Positions 35,151-42,682 of a stretch of 56,472 bases of DNA are shown in pieces (the first letter of the stretch is position 1; each line of letters begins with the position of its first letter). The DNA is from an uncultured Rhodospirillales bacterium. Its GTDB lineage: Bacteria; Pseudomonadota; Alphaproteobacteria; Kiloniellales; Kiloniellaceae. Under the pieces are notes generated by a model, which worked only from the letters and a program-made list of their open reading frames with translations, was not told the DNA's origin and did not search any database. The stretch is from positions 1 to 56,472 of the forward strand of contig CAJXUS010000026.1 of assembly GCA_913060675.1 (NCBI GenBank), in the 5' to 3' direction. Made by a program: the position numbers and the translations under genes.

Positions 35151-36533
35151 ATGAGATCAGCTCAAAGTGTAAGCGCGAAAATAGAGCAGTTTAAAGATAA
35201 GGTCCTTGATGGCCTGAACTCCTTTTATGGCTGTGATCGCGGAGCAATATTAATCAACTTTGGGTTGGCATTAATTCCATTGGTAGGGATGGTCGGACTA
35301 GGTATCGATACTGGCCGTGGGTATATCGTTAAAACCCGGTTGAGCCAAGCACTTGATGCTGCAGCACTTGCCGCTGCTCCTTACGCTGATGATACGACAA
35401 AACTTCAAGCAACATTTGAAAAATATTTTGACGCTAATTTCCCTGAAGAATTTATGGGTGCAAATATTACCCTTGCGACACCTGTAATCGAAAACAATGG
35501 TACGACCGTTACTGTATCAGCTTCTGCGATTGTTGATACTACTTTGATGCAGGTTTTGGGTCAGGATAGTATGTCTGTATCTGCAACAGCAGAGGTTACC
35601 CGAGTTATCTCGCCTTTGGACGTTGTCATATCCATAGATACGACAGGCTCTATGGGGTCATCGGATGGTACAGGTACCCGTTTATCCTCGGCGAAGATTG
35701 CAGCTAACGTATTGGTGGATAAATTATTTGGTGCAGACACGGAAAGCGATGACTTACAAGTTGCTCTGGTTCCATGGTCTGCAGCTGTTAACGTTGCTTA
35801 TCGCGGTATTGACTATGATGATGCTCTAAATGATCAAATTGGCGGTTTGTGGTATACCAATAACTCTCCAGTGCCTTTTAGAACAGAACCTGATAGTGAT
35901 TGGCAAGGCTGTGCCTATGCGCGCTACACAGATAATGGCACCGATGATGACGCTGATCATTTATTGTATGATGCGGATGTTGGAGGAGTGACTTGGGATT
36001 CTTGGGATCCAATGCCCAGAAGGGTTGTTTATCCAGGTAACGGTTATCTCTACACCGTTCGCTGCCCAGATTGGGGCATTTCTCCTTTAACAGGTACCAA
36101 AGCGACCACCACAGCAGCAATCAATGAATTGGATGACCCTGAAGGAACAACGACAATTGCCCAAGGTTTAGTTTGGGCTTGGCGTACGCTCATGCCTGGC
36201 GTTCCTTTTGACGAGGCAAATACAGATAGTGACGTTAATCGGGCTATCGTAATTATGACGGATGGTATGAACACGAGCTCTTTTAGAGATGCATACCGAG
36301 GAGATCTCAACACTTCCGAGATGGATGATCGTCTTTCAGCTGTCGCGGCGCAGGCGAAAGCGACAGGTATCGATATTTATGTTGTTGAATATCATGTTGA
36401 AACCAATCTTATGAAGTCCGTTGCGAGCTTAACTACGGCACCCTACTACTTTCACGCTGATAACGCCGCCGACTTAGAAGCTGCTTTTGATAAAATCGGT
36501 TCTGAACTTTCAGAATTACGGGTGTCTAAATGA
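35151..36533 (+). CDS. TadG-like pilus assembly protein with VWA domain
   Basis: This 460-residue protein has a short cytoplasmic start, the TadE/TadG-type segment CDRGAILINFGLALIPLVGMVGLGID (about residues 25-50, one membrane helix), and a periplasmic region. A von Willebrand A domain follows from about residue 156, with MIDAS motif DTTGSMGSS and IVIMTDGMN later. TadG-type proteins work in assembly of Flp/Tad pili or related surface structures. The stop overlaps the next gene's ATG (ATGA). It is first in a three-gene unit behind a CtrA-like box; no other tad genes (secretin, ATPase, Flp pilin) are in the window. Confidence 0.88.
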   Translation: MRSAQSVSAKIEQFKDKVLDGLNSFYGCDRGAILINFGLALIPLVGMVGLGIDTGRGYIVKTRLSQALDAAALAAAPYADDTTKLQATFEKYFDANFPEEFMGANITLATPVIENNGTTVTVSASAIVDTTLMQVLGQDSMSVSATAEVTRVISPLDVVISIDTTGSMGSSDGTGTRLSSAKIAANVLVDKLFGADTESDDLQVALVPWSAAVNVAYRGIDYDDALNDQIGGLWYTNNSPVPFRTEPDSDWQGCAYARYTDNGTDDDADHLLYDADVGGVTWDSWDPMPRRVVYPGNGYLYTVRCPDWGISPLTGTKATTTAAINELDDPEGTTTIAQGLVWAWRTLMPGVPFDEANTDSDVNRAIVIMTDGMNTSSFRDAYRGDLNTSEMDDRLSAVAAQAKATGIDIYVVEYHVETNLMKSVASLTTAPYYFHADNAADLEAAFDKIGSELSELRVSK

Positions 36534-37153
36534 TATCCAGATTTTCGACACAAAAGAAAAATGTTAAGTGTTCAGCTATTGAGTGCAAGCGTTTTTGGAA
36601 ATGTGACAAGGGGGCATTCGCTGTTGAATATGCTTTTGCAATGCCAGTATTCTTGAGCCTTCTTCTTGGGACTTTTGATCTTGCGGGCATCTTTTTTGGA
36701 ACAATGCTACTCGAAGGCGGATTACGTGAAGCCGCACGGTATGGGATAACAGGTGATCTTACTCCTGGGGTGTCAAAAGTAGAGCGTATACTTGAGACGA
36801 TTAACAATCACGGTGCCGGTTATATCGATGTTAAGGAAAGTGAACTGACAACCCTGGTTTACAGCGATTTTGACGCAATTGGGAACCCGGAACCCTTTGT
36901 CGATGCTGATGGTAACAATTCTTATGATGTTGGGGAATCTTTTACCGATATTAATTGCAATGGAAATTGGGATTCTGATGCGGGGATTGCTGGTGCAGGT
37001 AACGGATCTGAAATCGTTTTGTATACTGTAGAGCATGAAAAAAATCTTATCACGGGGTTCCTTGGGCCTATTATTGGTGATGATGGCAAGTACACCCTAA
37101 AAGCAACCGTTGCCATCCGTAATGAACCTTATGGTGGTGGGCCTTCTTGCTAA
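36530..37153 (+). CDS. TadE-like protein with calcium-loop-like repeats
   Basis: This 207-residue protein opens with about 25 basic residues, then the TadE segment CDKGAFAVEYAFAMPVFLSLLLGTFDLAGIFF (one helix with the conserved Glu after the pseudopilin-like Val). The exported part holds two Asp-rich loops, DADGNNSYDVGE and DINCNGNWDSD (about residues 125-148), which resemble dockerin/EF-hand calcium-binding loops. It starts inside the stop of the TadG-like gene (ATGA overlap) and its stop overlaps the next ATG (TAATG), so all three are translationally coupled. Confidence 0.87.
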   Translation: MISRFSTQKKNVKCSAIECKRFWKCDKGAFAVEYAFAMPVFLSLLLGTFDLAGIFFGTMLLEGGLREAARYGITGDLTPGVSKVERILETINNHGAGYIDVKESELTTLVYSDFDAIGNPEPFVDADGNNSYDVGESFTDINCNGNWDSDAGIAGAGNGSEIVLYTVEHEKNLITGFLGPIIGDDGKYTLKATVAIRNEPYGGGPSC

Positions 37154-37779
37154 TGAAACAAATCTTTTCTGGCATAAAGCAAAGCCCTGCTAAAAATTAT
37201 TTTTGGAGCAACATTTTACAGAAATTTCGTAAGTGCGAGCGCGGCGTTGCCCTGGTTGAGCTCGCGTTAATTCTTCCTGTGTTTATACTGTTTTTGACTG
37301 GCGCTATAGAGATGTCGCGCTATGTCTGGGTCAACCATAAAATATTACGATTGAGTGCTGAGATAAGTGACCTTGTTACGCAATCTCAAAGTATGTCCGT
37401 GACAGAGATTGACGTAATTTTTAGTGCTGCCAGTTATCTTCTGGATCCCTTCGATATGGGCGCGAATGGTGTGATTATCGTCTCGTCGGTTAGCGGAACA
37501 GGTGAAGATCCTCCACAAGTTAACTGGCGCCAATGTGGCGCTGGAACACTTTCTGTCGCAGGACAGGTCGGCGCAGAGGGGGCTGACGCTACTGTGCCAA
37601 ACTTAGTCGTTGATCCATTGGATAATATAATCGTAGCGGAAGTGTATTATAATTATAAACCACTAATGTTTGATAATATTATCGATGATACCCAGTTATA
37701 CCGTGTGGCTATTCACAGCCCGCGTATCCAATCACTGATTTCCATTTTGCGTGAGGCTGGCCAAACAGATGGTTGTTAG
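37153..37779 (+). CDS. TadE-family pilus assembly protein
   Basis: This 208-residue protein starts at ATG 37153, overlapping the previous stop (TAATG). It has the TadE signature CERGVALVELALILPVFILFLTGAIEMSRYVWV (conserved Glu, one helix, about residues 30-62) and an exported C-terminal part with two Cys. TadE-family proteins are minor pseudopilins processed by a prepilin peptidase. It is last in the operon; a hairpin at 37896-37918 may end the transcript. Confidence 0.87.
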   Translation: MKQIFSGIKQSPAKNYFWSNILQKFRKCERGVALVELALILPVFILFLTGAIEMSRYVWVNHKILRLSAEISDLVTQSQSMSVTEIDVIFSAASYLLDPFDMGANGVIIVSSVSGTGEDPPQVNWRQCGAGTLSVAGQVGAEGADATVPNLVVDPLDNIIVAEVYYNYKPLMFDNIIDDTQLYRVAIHSPRIQSLISILREAGQTDGC

Positions 37780-37895
37780 TCTTTGAAATTCTTTGTTATT
37801 AATCTTTCCCTAAATTTTATAATGTAATGATTGTATTCATGAATATACACATTAGCGCCCAAAAGAAGGCGTAGAGTAATATTTACTAGAGGGAG

Positions 37896-37918
37896 ACAAC
37901 TGCTAAGCAAGCGGTTGT
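37896..37918 (+). terminator. Possible terminator hairpin after tad genes
   Basis: ACAACTGCT pairs with AGCGGTTGT (one G-T wobble) around a 5-nt loop about 120 bp past the last tad gene. The T tail is short (GTTGTTTAGG), so strength is doubtful. Confidence 0.4.
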
Positions 37919-37995
37919 TTAGGTAGGGTGCCTGTTAACGTTTGTAGTTTATTTATCTATGCGTTAGCCTTTCGGGCATGAGGAGTATCGCGTAG

Positions 37996-38934
37996 ATGGC
38001 AAAATCAGCCAACACACAAGTTATGCACAGGCAGATCTCACTATTGGATCGCCTTAAAGCTTGGTGGTTTGGGTATGAGTTACGGATCGTTCCTAGAACG
38101 CCCCCTATGCCCGTTGTAAAAGAACATGATGTCAGGGCAGATACCCACAAATGGGAAGACCTTCGAATTCAGTTGTTACAAGATGTCTGGGGGGAGGGAA
38201 ACTCTACCCCTGGTGATGAAGAGTATATCGAAGAGCTGATCAAGCCTTTTGGATTGGATCCTTCCAAAACTGTACTCGATATCGGTTCTGGCCTGGGTGG
38301 TGCCGGCAGGACCATGTCAGACAAGTTTGGTGTCTGGGTGACCTGCATGGAGCGAGAGCATGCAATGGTCGAAGCGGGAATGGAGCTCTCGACCATGGCA
38401 GGTATGGCCAAAAAAGCTCCGGTGTTGACTTTCGATCCTGAAAAATTCGAATTCAAACCTAAGTCATATGACTGTATTTTTTCAAAAGAGTCTCTTTATA
38501 CAATTCTAAATAAAGAACAGTTTTTTAAGGACACCTGCCGTGCCTTAAAGGATGGTGGGCAGTTTCTTTTTACCGACTTTGTTGCTGCTGACGAGCCTGA
38601 TGAGAAAGTCTTGGCTGCCTTTAAAGAGGGTGAACAGGGTTCTGTACAGTTATGGACCAAAACAGACTATGAGAAGGGCTTTACCGCGGGCAATGTTCAA
38701 AGTCGAATTTTTGAAGATATGACAGATCGTTATCTGGCGATGGTGAAAAGCGGGTGGTCTGATTACTTGAGTGCAATTAAGGAAAAAGGCTCAGATAAAG
38801 ACATGGAAGAGGTCCTGGTTTCTGAACTGGAACTTTGGGCGCGTCGTACTCATGCTATGGAATCCGGCGCGGTTCGTCTTTATCGTTTTCTCGCAATTCG
38901 CCAATCTCAGACACAGATGATGTCTGATTGGTAA
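37996..38934 (+). CDS. SAM-dependent class I methyltransferase
   Basis: The 312-residue protein has a Rossmann methyltransferase core: VLDIGSGLGGAGRTM (motif I, about residue 95), CMEREHAM (motif II), YDCIFSKESLYTI and GGQFLFTDFVA. It resembles small-molecule N- or O-methyltransferases of the phosphoethanolamine/glycine methyltransferase type. Residues 1-55 are an extra basic segment. The substrate is unknown. It is upstream of rpmJ with a terminator-like hairpin between. Confidence 0.85.
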   Translation: MAKSANTQVMHRQISLLDRLKAWWFGYELRIVPRTPPMPVVKEHDVRADTHKWEDLRIQLLQDVWGEGNSTPGDEEYIEELIKPFGLDPSKTVLDIGSGLGGAGRTMSDKFGVWVTCMEREHAMVEAGMELSTMAGMAKKAPVLTFDPEKFEFKPKSYDCIFSKESLYTILNKEQFFKDTCRALKDGGQFLFTDFVAADEPDEKVLAAFKEGEQGSVQLWTKTDYEKGFTAGNVQSRIFEDMTDRYLAMVKSGWSDYLSAIKEKGSDKDMEEVLVSELELWARRTHAMESGAVRLYRFLAIRQSQTQMMSDW

Positions 38935-38953
38935 AAGAATCCAAAAAAGTCCC

Positions 38954-38977
38954 TAAAAGAGACTCTTTTCTCTTTTA
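38954..38977 (+). terminator. Weak terminator-like hairpin
   Basis: TAAAAGAG pairs with CTCTTTTA around an 8-nt loop, about 20 bp past the methyltransferase stop. The stem is AT-rich and would be a weak terminator. Confidence 0.4.
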
Positions 38978-39063
38978 ATTCCGAAAAAAGGTGCGTATAG
39001 AAGCGCTCAGTTTTCACACTGTTTGATCAGGCGGTTGACATCTAAGAGGCCCTTACATATTGT

Positions 39064-39084
39064 CCGGGCTTCTCGACAGCCCGG
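39064..39084 (+). promoter_or_regulatory. Leader hairpin before rpmJ
   Basis: CCGGGCT (39064-39070) and AGCCCGG (39078-39084) are perfect arms around a 7-nt loop, about 35 bp before the rpmJ ATG. A GC-rich stem in this leader could bind an autoregulatory ribosomal protein or act in attenuation. Confidence 0.55.
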
Positions 39085-39117
39085 TCAGCGGGCACATTTT
39101 TTGCCAAAGGTAGGACC

Positions 39118-39243
39118 ATGAAAGTTGTAAACTCTCTGAAGACTGCCAAGCTGCGCGATAAGAACTGCCGTGTTGTTCGTCGTCGCGGCCGGGTTTATGT
39201 CATCAACAAGAAGAACCCTCGCTTTAAAGCGCGTCAGGGCTAA
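39118..39243 (+). CDS. rpmJ: 50S ribosomal protein L36
   Basis: This is a 41-residue basic protein with the L36 sequence pattern: [29 protein letters not shown] and [12 protein letters not shown]. It has only one of the four zinc-ribbon Cys, so it is the zinc-free (C-minus) type of L36 that is normal in alphaproteobacteria. It stands alone with its own leader hairpin and a strong terminator. Confidence 0.96.
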   Translation: MKVVNSLKTAKLRDKNCRVVRRRGRVYVINKKNPRFKARQG

Positions 39244-39281
39244 TCTTGTACAGTCTGGTTTTTAGCCAGAATGTAATTTAG

Positions 39282-39318
39282 AAAAAAACCGCTTCTCGTA
39301 AGAGAGAGCGGTTTTTTC
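39282..39318 (+). terminator. Rho-independent terminator after rpmJ
   Basis: AAAAAACCGCTtCTC-gtaa-GAGagAGCGGTTTTTTC is a symmetric hairpin with A and T runs, so it can work in both directions. Confidence 0.92.
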
Positions 39319-39424
39319 TTTTTTGTCTCAAATAATATGAAACTTTCTCACCGAAAGTCTTCTTGTCCTCTTGGTCAACATCGGCAACTCTAGACCCACA
39401 AAATAAGAAGTCTGGAGAGACCTG

Positions 39425-40912
39425 ATGAGAATGCCCGATCCCGACCAGTCTATACTGGCACGGCGAGAAGAGATCGCTGATAGCTTAAGACAAATTGTGT
39501 CCGGTGAAGGGGTAATCATCAGCCCTCAAGAGTTACAGGTTTACGAATCAGATGGTTTGACGGCCTATCGCCAACCACCGCTCCTCGCTGTCCTGCCACG
39601 TAACACCGAACAAGTAAGTGAGATCCTTAAATATTGCCACGCCGAAGGGATCAAGGTTGTTCCACGAGGATCCGGGACTTCTCTTTCTGGCGGCGCTTTA
39701 CCTCTGGCTGATGCAATTTTGCTATGCATGGGCAAGTTCAATCAAATTCTCGACGTGGATTATGAGAACCGCTGTTCAGTGGTCCAGCCCGGTGTAACTA
39801 ACCTTGGCATCACAAAAGCGGTTGAAGGTGATGGCTTTTATTATGCGCCAGACCCTTCCAGCCAAATCGCCTGTTCCATAGGCGGGAACGTCGCAGAGAA
39901 CGCGGGTGGCGTTCACTGTCTGAAATACGGACTGACCACAAACAATCTCCTGGGTATCGAAATGGTTCTCATCGATGGAACCATCCTCCGCTTTGGCGGT
40001 AAACATTTTGATGGCGCAGGCTATGACCTGCTTGGTCTTATGACGGGATCCGAAGGCCTGTTGGGTGTTGTGACTGAAGTGACGGTGCGTATCTTGCCAA
40101 AACCTGAAACTGCGCGCGCACTACTCTTGGGCTTTTCTACATCTGAGGAAGGCGGCGCTTGCGTTGCTGCGATTATATCCGATGGGATTATTCCCGGCGG
40201 TATGGAGATGATGGATAGACCAGCGATCCAAGCCGCTGAGGCCTTTGTGAATGCGGGCTATCCCCTTGATGTTGATGCTTTGCTTATCGTGGAGCTCGAT
40301 GGACCGCAGGCTGAAGTCGATTATCTCATTGAACGCGTTTCTGATATCGCCAAGAAGTCTGGAGCTGTAACCAGTCGCATTAGTCAAAACGAAGAAGAGC
40401 GCCAGTTGTTCTGGGCGGGGCGGAAAGCTGCCTTCCCGGCTGTGGGGCGTCTGACGCCTGATTACTACTGCATGGACGGGACGATCCCCCGCAACAAACT
40501 GCCGCTGGTTCTCAAGCGTATGCGGGAGATGAGCGCGCACTACGGCCTTGGGGTCGCAAACGTTTTTCATGCGGGCGATGGCAACTTACATCCGCTGATT
40601 ATGTACGATGCTAACAATCCGGGGGAGTTGGAAAAGGCTGAAGACTTTGGCTCTGATATCCTGAGGCTCTGTGTTGAGGTTGGTGGAGTGCTGACCGGAG
40701 AGCACGGAGTTGGGGTTGAGAAGCGTGATCTGATGCCGGAAATGTTTACCGATGTAGACCTTAAGCAGCAGTTGCGGGTTAAGTGTGCGTTCGATGCCAA
40801 GGCGTTGCTCAATCCGGGGAAGGTGTTTCCGGAGCTGCACCGCTGTGCAGAGCTTGGTCGCATGCATATCCATAAGGGCAAACTTCCCTTTCCAGATATC
40901 CCGCGCTTTTAA
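39425..40912 (+). CDS. glcD: Glycolate oxidase subunit GlcD (FAD-binding)
   Basis: This 495-residue protein has the N-terminal FAD-binding PCMH domain (about residues 50-230, with PRGSGTSLSGGALP and GGNVAENAGGVHCLKYG) and a C-terminal FAD-linked oxidase domain. NVFHAGDGNLHP and GEHGVGVEKRDLMPEMF are the GlcD signature segments. It oxidises glycolate to glyoxylate together with GlcE and GlcF at the membrane. An ATG at 39431 is an alternative start. The stop is followed immediately by a 12-bp tandem repeat and a long duplicated leader of glcE. Confidence 0.95.
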   Translation: MRMPDPDQSILARREEIADSLRQIVSGEGVIISPQELQVYESDGLTAYRQPPLLAVLPRNTEQVSEILKYCHAEGIKVVPRGSGTSLSGGALPLADAILLCMGKFNQILDVDYENRCSVVQPGVTNLGITKAVEGDGFYYAPDPSSQIACSIGGNVAENAGGVHCLKYGLTTNNLLGIEMVLIDGTILRFGGKHFDGAGYDLLGLMTGSEGLLGVVTEVTVRILPKPETARALLLGFSTSEEGGACVAAIISDGIIPGGMEMMDRPAIQAAEAFVNAGYPLDVDALLIVELDGPQAEVDYLIERVSDIAKKSGAVTSRISQNEEERQLFWAGRKAAFPAVGRLTPDYYCMDGTIPRNKLPLVLKRMREMSAHYGLGVANVFHAGDGNLHPLIMYDANNPGELEKAEDFGSDILRLCVEVGGVLTGEHGVGVEKRDLMPEMFTDVDLKQQLRVKCAFDAKALLNPGKVFPELHRCAELGRMHIHKGKLPFPDIPRF

Positions 40913-40919
40913 ATACGAG

Positions 40920-40979
40920 GTCTACTACCGGGTCTATTATACAGTCTATGACACAGTCTACTATCCAGTCTACCGGGGG
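40920..40979. repeat. Five 12-bp tandem units after glcD
   Basis: Units starting GTCTA recur at exact 12-base steps from 40920 (GTCTACTACCGG, GTCTATTATACA, GTCTATGACACA, GTCTACTATCCA, GTCTACCGGGGG). The block begins eight bases past the glcD stop. One frame without stops reads Val-Tyr-Tyr-x repeats, but there is no sign that it is translated. Confidence 0.92.
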
Positions 40980-41060
40980 GGTTAAATATCCACCAAAAAG
41001 CGCCTATTAAAAGCCACCTAAGAAAAGCTAGCACCACGAAACAATAGCACCAAAACGATC

Positions 41061-41270
41061 ACCACAGCCCGTCCGCGAGAGAGTGTCATGAACCATATAA
41101 ATCGGATGCCGCAGCCCAGATTGAAGACGTCATCGGAGGGCGATTGCGTAATAGCATCTAAAATGCTCACCATAACCCGTCCGCGAGAGAATACCTCATG
41201 CATCATATAAACCGGATACCACAGCTCAGCTTGAAAACGTCGTCAGGTGGGTAGCTAGCGCAAGAAGAAC
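41061..41270 (+). pseudogene. Two decayed duplicates of the glcE leader and start
   Basis: The segment before and into glcE (CCGTCC-GAGAGAG-ATG and about 20 codons) occurs two more times upstream, with ATGs at 41088 and 41198 against 41339 for the real gene. Both copies share CCGTCCGCGAGAGA, the start codon and CATATAAA. Both have lost one base after the ATAAA, so their frames are broken. In the shifted frame they still read D-x-x-A-Q-(I/L)-E like GlcE residues 7-14. They are relics of a tandem duplication, not genes. Confidence 0.85.
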
Positions 41271-41338
41271 TAACAGCAATAAGACCCGAACTAAAAGATC
41301 CAACAACAATAACAACAGCCCGTCCGTGAGAGAGTAGC

Positions 41339-42673
41339 ATGAGCCATATAAAACCCGATAACGCAGCGCAGCTTGAAGAAGCGGTTCAGTGGGCGCTTAC
41401 GCAAGAAGAGACGCTGGAAGTTTTGGGCTCGGGGAGTAAAAAATCGCTGGGGCGGAAGGTCGTTTGTGATCACCAGCTTGATCTTACCAGCCTCACCGGG
41501 ATTACGCTCTATGAGCCGGAGGAGCTTGTTCTCTCTGCCCGCGCGGGCACGCCGCTCAAAGAAATTGAAGCAGCCTTGGCCGAGCATAATCAGTATATGG
41601 CCTTTGAACCGTTGGACTATAGTACTTTGTTCTCCGGGTTCTCTGGGTTTTCTGGGCTTTCTGGCCCCTTGCTTACAGGGAAATCCAATGCCGAAAAAAA
41701 CAATGCCGAGAAAACAAATGTGAACAAACCCAACTCCGGAACCATCGGGGGCGTTATTGCCTGTAATCTGTCGGGGCCACGGCGGATAAAGGCGGGCGCG
41801 GCGCGCGATCACTTCTTGGGCTTTTCAGCGGTATCGGGTCGGGGAGAAACTTTTAAATCCGGCGGTCGGGTGGTCAAGAACGTCACCGGTTATGACCTCA
41901 TGAAATTGATGGCGGGCTCTTACGGCACCCTTGGCGTGATGAGTGATATTACGATCAAGGTCCTGCCGGCCCCAAACGAAGAGAAAACGTACCTGCTCCA
42001 CGGTCTAACAGACGCCCAGGCGATGGAGGCCATGAAGCAGGCCTTAAACTCGTCTTGTGAGATTTCATCGGCCGCCCATATTCCCAGAACACTTGCTGCA
42101 ACAATGGAAGAACTAAACACGGATCAGGCGACCACAGCCTTCCGCCTTGAGGGGCATGGTCCTTCAGTTGTCTATCGGGCAGAGAAACTTGAGGGTCTTT
42201 TGAAAGACTTCGGGTCAGGACTGCTCATTGATAGGGGGGATAGCCGTGCTTTATGGCAGGGCTTACGTGATGGAGCGCCGTTGGCGGGTAATCCTGATCA
42301 TTCGGTTTGGCGCATTTCTGTGCCTCCCAAATCGGGTAGTGCTTATATTGAAAGCTTAAATCTTGGAAATGACGCCCAGTATTCCGATGCCAGATATTTC
42401 TATGACTGGGGCGGCGGGTTAACCTGGCTGTCTCTACCGGGGGGAGATAACGCAACGTTGCTTCGCAGTAACTTAAATAACAGTGCTCTTGAGCACATAA
42501 CGGGACACGCCACGCTGCTGACATCCCCTGATGGCGCATCTGTAAATTGGCCAGACCAAGACGTTCCCAATCATCCGCTTGGCACCGGGGAACACATGCT
42601 TATGCGCCGGGTGAAAGAGAACTTTGATCCCAAGGCCATTCTCAACCCCGGTCGTATGTTCGGCGATATATAG
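41339..42673 (+). CDS. glcE: Glycolate oxidase subunit GlcE (FAD-binding)
   Basis: The 444-residue protein has the single FAD-binding domain of GlcE: LEVLGSGSKKSLG, GTIGGVIACNLSGPRRIKAGAARDHFLGF split by function, and VKNVTGYDLMKLMAGSYGTLGV. The C-terminus ends FDPKAILNPGRMF as in the family. An unusual insertion at about residues 98-133 carries four FSG/LSG triplets and NAEK-type pentads, replacing the normal short loop before GTIGG. The active domain looks intact. It sits 10 bp before glcF. Confidence 0.93.
   Translation: MSHIKPDNAAQLEEAVQWALTQEETLEVLGSGSKKSLGRKVVCDHQLDLTSLTGITLYEPEELVLSARAGTPLKEIEAALAEHNQYMAFEPLDYSTLFSGFSGFSGLSGPLLTGKSNAEKNNAEKTNVNKPNSGTIGGVIACNLSGPRRIKAGAARDHFLGFSAVSGRGETFKSGGRVVKNVTGYDLMKLMAGSYGTLGVMSDITIKVLPAPNEEKTYLLHGLTDAQAMEAMKQALNSSCEISSAAHIPRTLAATMEELNTDQATTAFRLEGHGPSVVYRAEKLEGLLKDFGSGLLIDRGDSRALWQGLRDGAPLAGNPDHSVWRISVPPKSGSAYIESLNLGNDAQYSDARYFYDWGGGLTWLSLPGGDNATLLRSNLNNSALEHITGHATLLTSPDGASVNWPDQDVPNHPLGTGEHMLMRRVKENFDPKAILNPGRMFGDI
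41630..41665 (+). repeat. Four 9-bp units inside glcE (FSG repeats)
   Basis: TTCTCCGGG, TTCTCTGGG, TTTTCTGGG and CTTTCTGGC follow head to tail, coding Phe-Ser-Gly three times and Leu-Ser-Gly once, in an extra loop of GlcE. Confidence 0.9.
41687..41731 (+). repeat. Three 15-bp units inside glcE (NAEK repeats)
   Basis: Three 15-base units code Asn-Ala-Glu-Lys-Asn, Asn-Ala-Glu-Lys-Thr and the diverged Asn-Val-Asn-Lys-Pro, just after the FSG repeats. The first two are near identical at the DNA level. Confidence 0.8.
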
Positions 42674-42682
42674 GAGCGAGAT

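Noticed and set aside
40785..40985. Protein with Val-Tyr-Tyr repeats overlapping the glcD end
   Set aside because: It is another frame of glcD extended by the 12-bp repeats. The lack of stops follows from the repeat unit being a multiple of three.
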